DNA of 64,000 bases from Sphingobium amiense (GTDB taxonomy: Bacteria > Pseudomonadota > Alphaproteobacteria > Sphingomonadales > Sphingomonadaceae). The notes beneath the pieces are model-generated. The model made no database searches, was not told the DNA's origin, and saw nothing but the letters and a program-made list of their open reading frames with translations. The translations under genes and the position numbers were made by a program. The DNA lies in the NCBI RefSeq assembly GCF_003967075.1, contig NZ_AP018664.1, forward strand, positions 1,860,001 through 1,924,000. Reading direction: 5' to 3'. Positions 63,033 to 64,000 of this stretch are shown here, one piece after another. How positions within the stretch are numbered: the stretch's first letter is position 1; each line of letters opens with the position of its first letter.

Positions 63033-63656
63033 ATGGCGACTGCTCTGGGCGTCGCTTATCATGAATTATTGCTGTTCGCGGCGATCGGATTCGCCATCGG
63101 CGGGATCGACGATCTGCTGGTCGATGGCCTGTTCATCGTCCGCAAGCTCTGGCGCGACTCGACGGTGTATGTCCGCCATCCCCGGATGACGAGCGACCGG
63201 CTGCCGCCCTCCGCCGCGCCAGGCCGCATCGCCGTCTTCATCCCCGCCTGGCAGGAAAGCGAGGTGATCGGCGCGATGCTCGCCCACGCCCTCCACCAGT
63301 GGCGGGACGCGGACTGCACTTTGTTCGTCGGCGTCTATCCCAACGATCCCGCCACGGCAGCGGCGGTCGAGGGGGCGGCGGCAGGAAGCGATAAGGTCGT
63401 CCTCTGCATAACGCCCCGCCCCGGCCCGACGACGAAGGCCGACTGCCTCAACGCCCTGTGGCGGGCGATGCGGCGGCGCGAGGCGCTGGACGGAACATCG
63501 TTCAAGGCGGTGTTGCTGCATGACGCCGAGCATGTGGTTGCGGTTGTAAACAGGTTGGCAACGCAATCCCGCGTAGGTCAGGTTTATGGTCAAACACATC
63601 ACGGATATAAAAGCCGCTTCCGAAACGAAGCCCGCTTACCTTTATGCGCGCTTTAG
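63033..63656 (+). pseudogene. nfrB: Truncated nfrB-like glycosyltransferase
   Basis: The first about 165 residues match the start of NfrB-type membrane glycosyltransferases: a hydrophobic helix (ALGVAYHELLLFAAIGFAIGG), then the GT2 nucleotide-sugar site AVFIPAWQESEVI, FVGVYPNDPAT, TKADCLNALWRAM and VLLHDAE, where the catalytic DAED-like motif begins. After about 63535 the sequence is foreign (AVVNRLATQSRVGQVYGQTHH...), so the 500-plus residues of the rest of the protein are cut off. The break coincides with an element carrying a serine recombinase gene. Confidence 0.75.
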
Positions 63657-63825
63657 CTCGCAGGGGCAGCGCGACGGACACAGCATCGAGCGACAGCTAA
63701 CCTACGGGCGGACCCATGCCGACCAGCACGGTTGGGCCGTCGTTGAGGAAATGACGGACGAGGCGAAGTCCGCATTTAAGGGGGCGAATCGCGAAGACGG
63801 TGCCGCACTTGTTGATTGCTGCTGA
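63586..63825 (+). pseudogene. Serine recombinase, truncated by an insertion sequence
   Basis: The N-terminal resolvase domain is clear: YLYARFSSQGQRDGHSIERQ with the catalytic serine in ARFSS, then GWAVVEEMTDEAKSAFKGANRED. Proteins with this start are large serine recombinases that integrate phage- or plasmid-derived elements. The frame ends at 63825 in sequence belonging to an IS21-type end that starts at about 63810, so most of the enzyme is lost. It lies just inside the break in nfrB and is probably the integrase of the element that caused it. Confidence 0.75.
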
Positions 63826-64000
63826 GAAGTGACCCGGGGAAGCCAGTAATTTTCACTGAGAAGTGACCCATGTTTGAACACGTCCCTGGCTTTGAGCGGG
63901 GGACCATGGAGTGTTGGACATGGCATTATTGAGCGTCATCCGGCGCTGGCATTACCGCGATCATCTGTCGATCCGGGAGATAGCCAAGCGTACCGGTCTA
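63810..64000 (+). mobile_element. IS21-family insertion sequence, left end
   Basis: The end begins near TGTTGATTGC at 63810. It carries the repeated terminal motif TGAGAAGTGACCC at 63823-63835 and 63857-63869; multiple terminal repeats are characteristic of IS21. The istA gene begins inside. The right part lies outside the window. Confidence 0.75.
63911..64000 (+). CDS. istA: IS21-family transposase IstA, N-terminal part
   Basis: The start is GTG 63911 or ATG 63920. The visible 30 residues read ...MALLSVIRRWHYRDHLSIREI then AKRTGL, the N-terminal helix-turn-helix of IstA transposases. The rest of istA and the istB helper gene would lie beyond base 64000. Confidence 0.75.
   Translation, partial: MLDMALLSVIRRWHYRDHLSIREIAKRTGL

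Overview
The window looks like chromosome of a sphingomonad (Sphingomonadaceae, Alphaproteobacteria). Coding DNA is GC-rich throughout. It carries four large TonB-dependent receptors, an UrcA-family protein, a GAAC-N7-GAAC (alphaproteobacterial LexA) box upstream of uvrA, and many hydrolases and CoA-linked catabolic genes. No rRNA, tRNA or CRISPR array was seen. The left 48 kb is accessory catabolism plus a branched-chain amino acid operon. The right 16 kb is housekeeping sequence (uvrA, sucC, etfBA) broken by mobile DNA.

Bases 1-15945 hold a catabolic block of unknown substrate. A TonB receptor, an HSL-type esterase and a CoA ligase form one leftward unit. They are flanked by a double TetR regulator and an AraC regulator. 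Next comes a seven-gene leftward operon running from an acyl-CoA dehydrogenase (start 14854) through an enoyl-CoA hydratase/isomerase, three alpha/beta hydrolases, a class II aldolase-like protein and an HD-domain protein. A divergent SDR completes the block.

Bases 15993-41766 form a second block: isochorismatase-like hydrolase, aldehyde dehydrogenase, D-aminoacylase, zinc peptidase-like DUF2817 protein, beta-lactamase-like serine hydrolase, two isonitrile-hydratase-like DJ-1/PfpI proteins, a LysR regulator divergent from a RidA/D-amino-acid-dehydrogenase pair, a PQQ quinohaemoprotein dehydrogenase, three TonB receptors and an MFS transporter. Four promoters here (ahead of the aldehyde dehydrogenase, ridA-dadA and two TonB receptors) share one layout: GTTGC-N7-GCAAC, exactly 19 bp, CATTGRA (-35), 17 bp, a TA-starting -10. 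One lies in the lysR-ridA divergent gap. This reads as a LysR regulon coupling uptake to oxidation of an amino-, alcohol- or N-acyl-type compound.

Bases 41790-48492 hold an Lrp regulator, leucine dehydrogenase, a small protein, the E1alpha/E1beta/E2 subunits of a branched-chain 2-oxoacid dehydrogenase, and a DUF3422 membrane protein.

Bases 48500-64000 contain uvrA with an unusual start region, an in-frame palindromic insert and a duplicated 3' scrap. After uvrA lies an AT-richer islet with an AvcD-type anti-phage dCTP deaminase gene split by a 1646-bp IS1380-family element. Its 4-bp target duplication (CTAA) is intact, and removing the element restores one open frame of about 511 codons. Then come an orphan antitoxin-like gene, small conserved proteins, etfA, etfB and sucC. 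At the right edge an nfrB-like glycosyltransferase gene is cut by an element with a serine recombinase, and that recombinase gene is in turn cut by an IS21-family insertion sequence.
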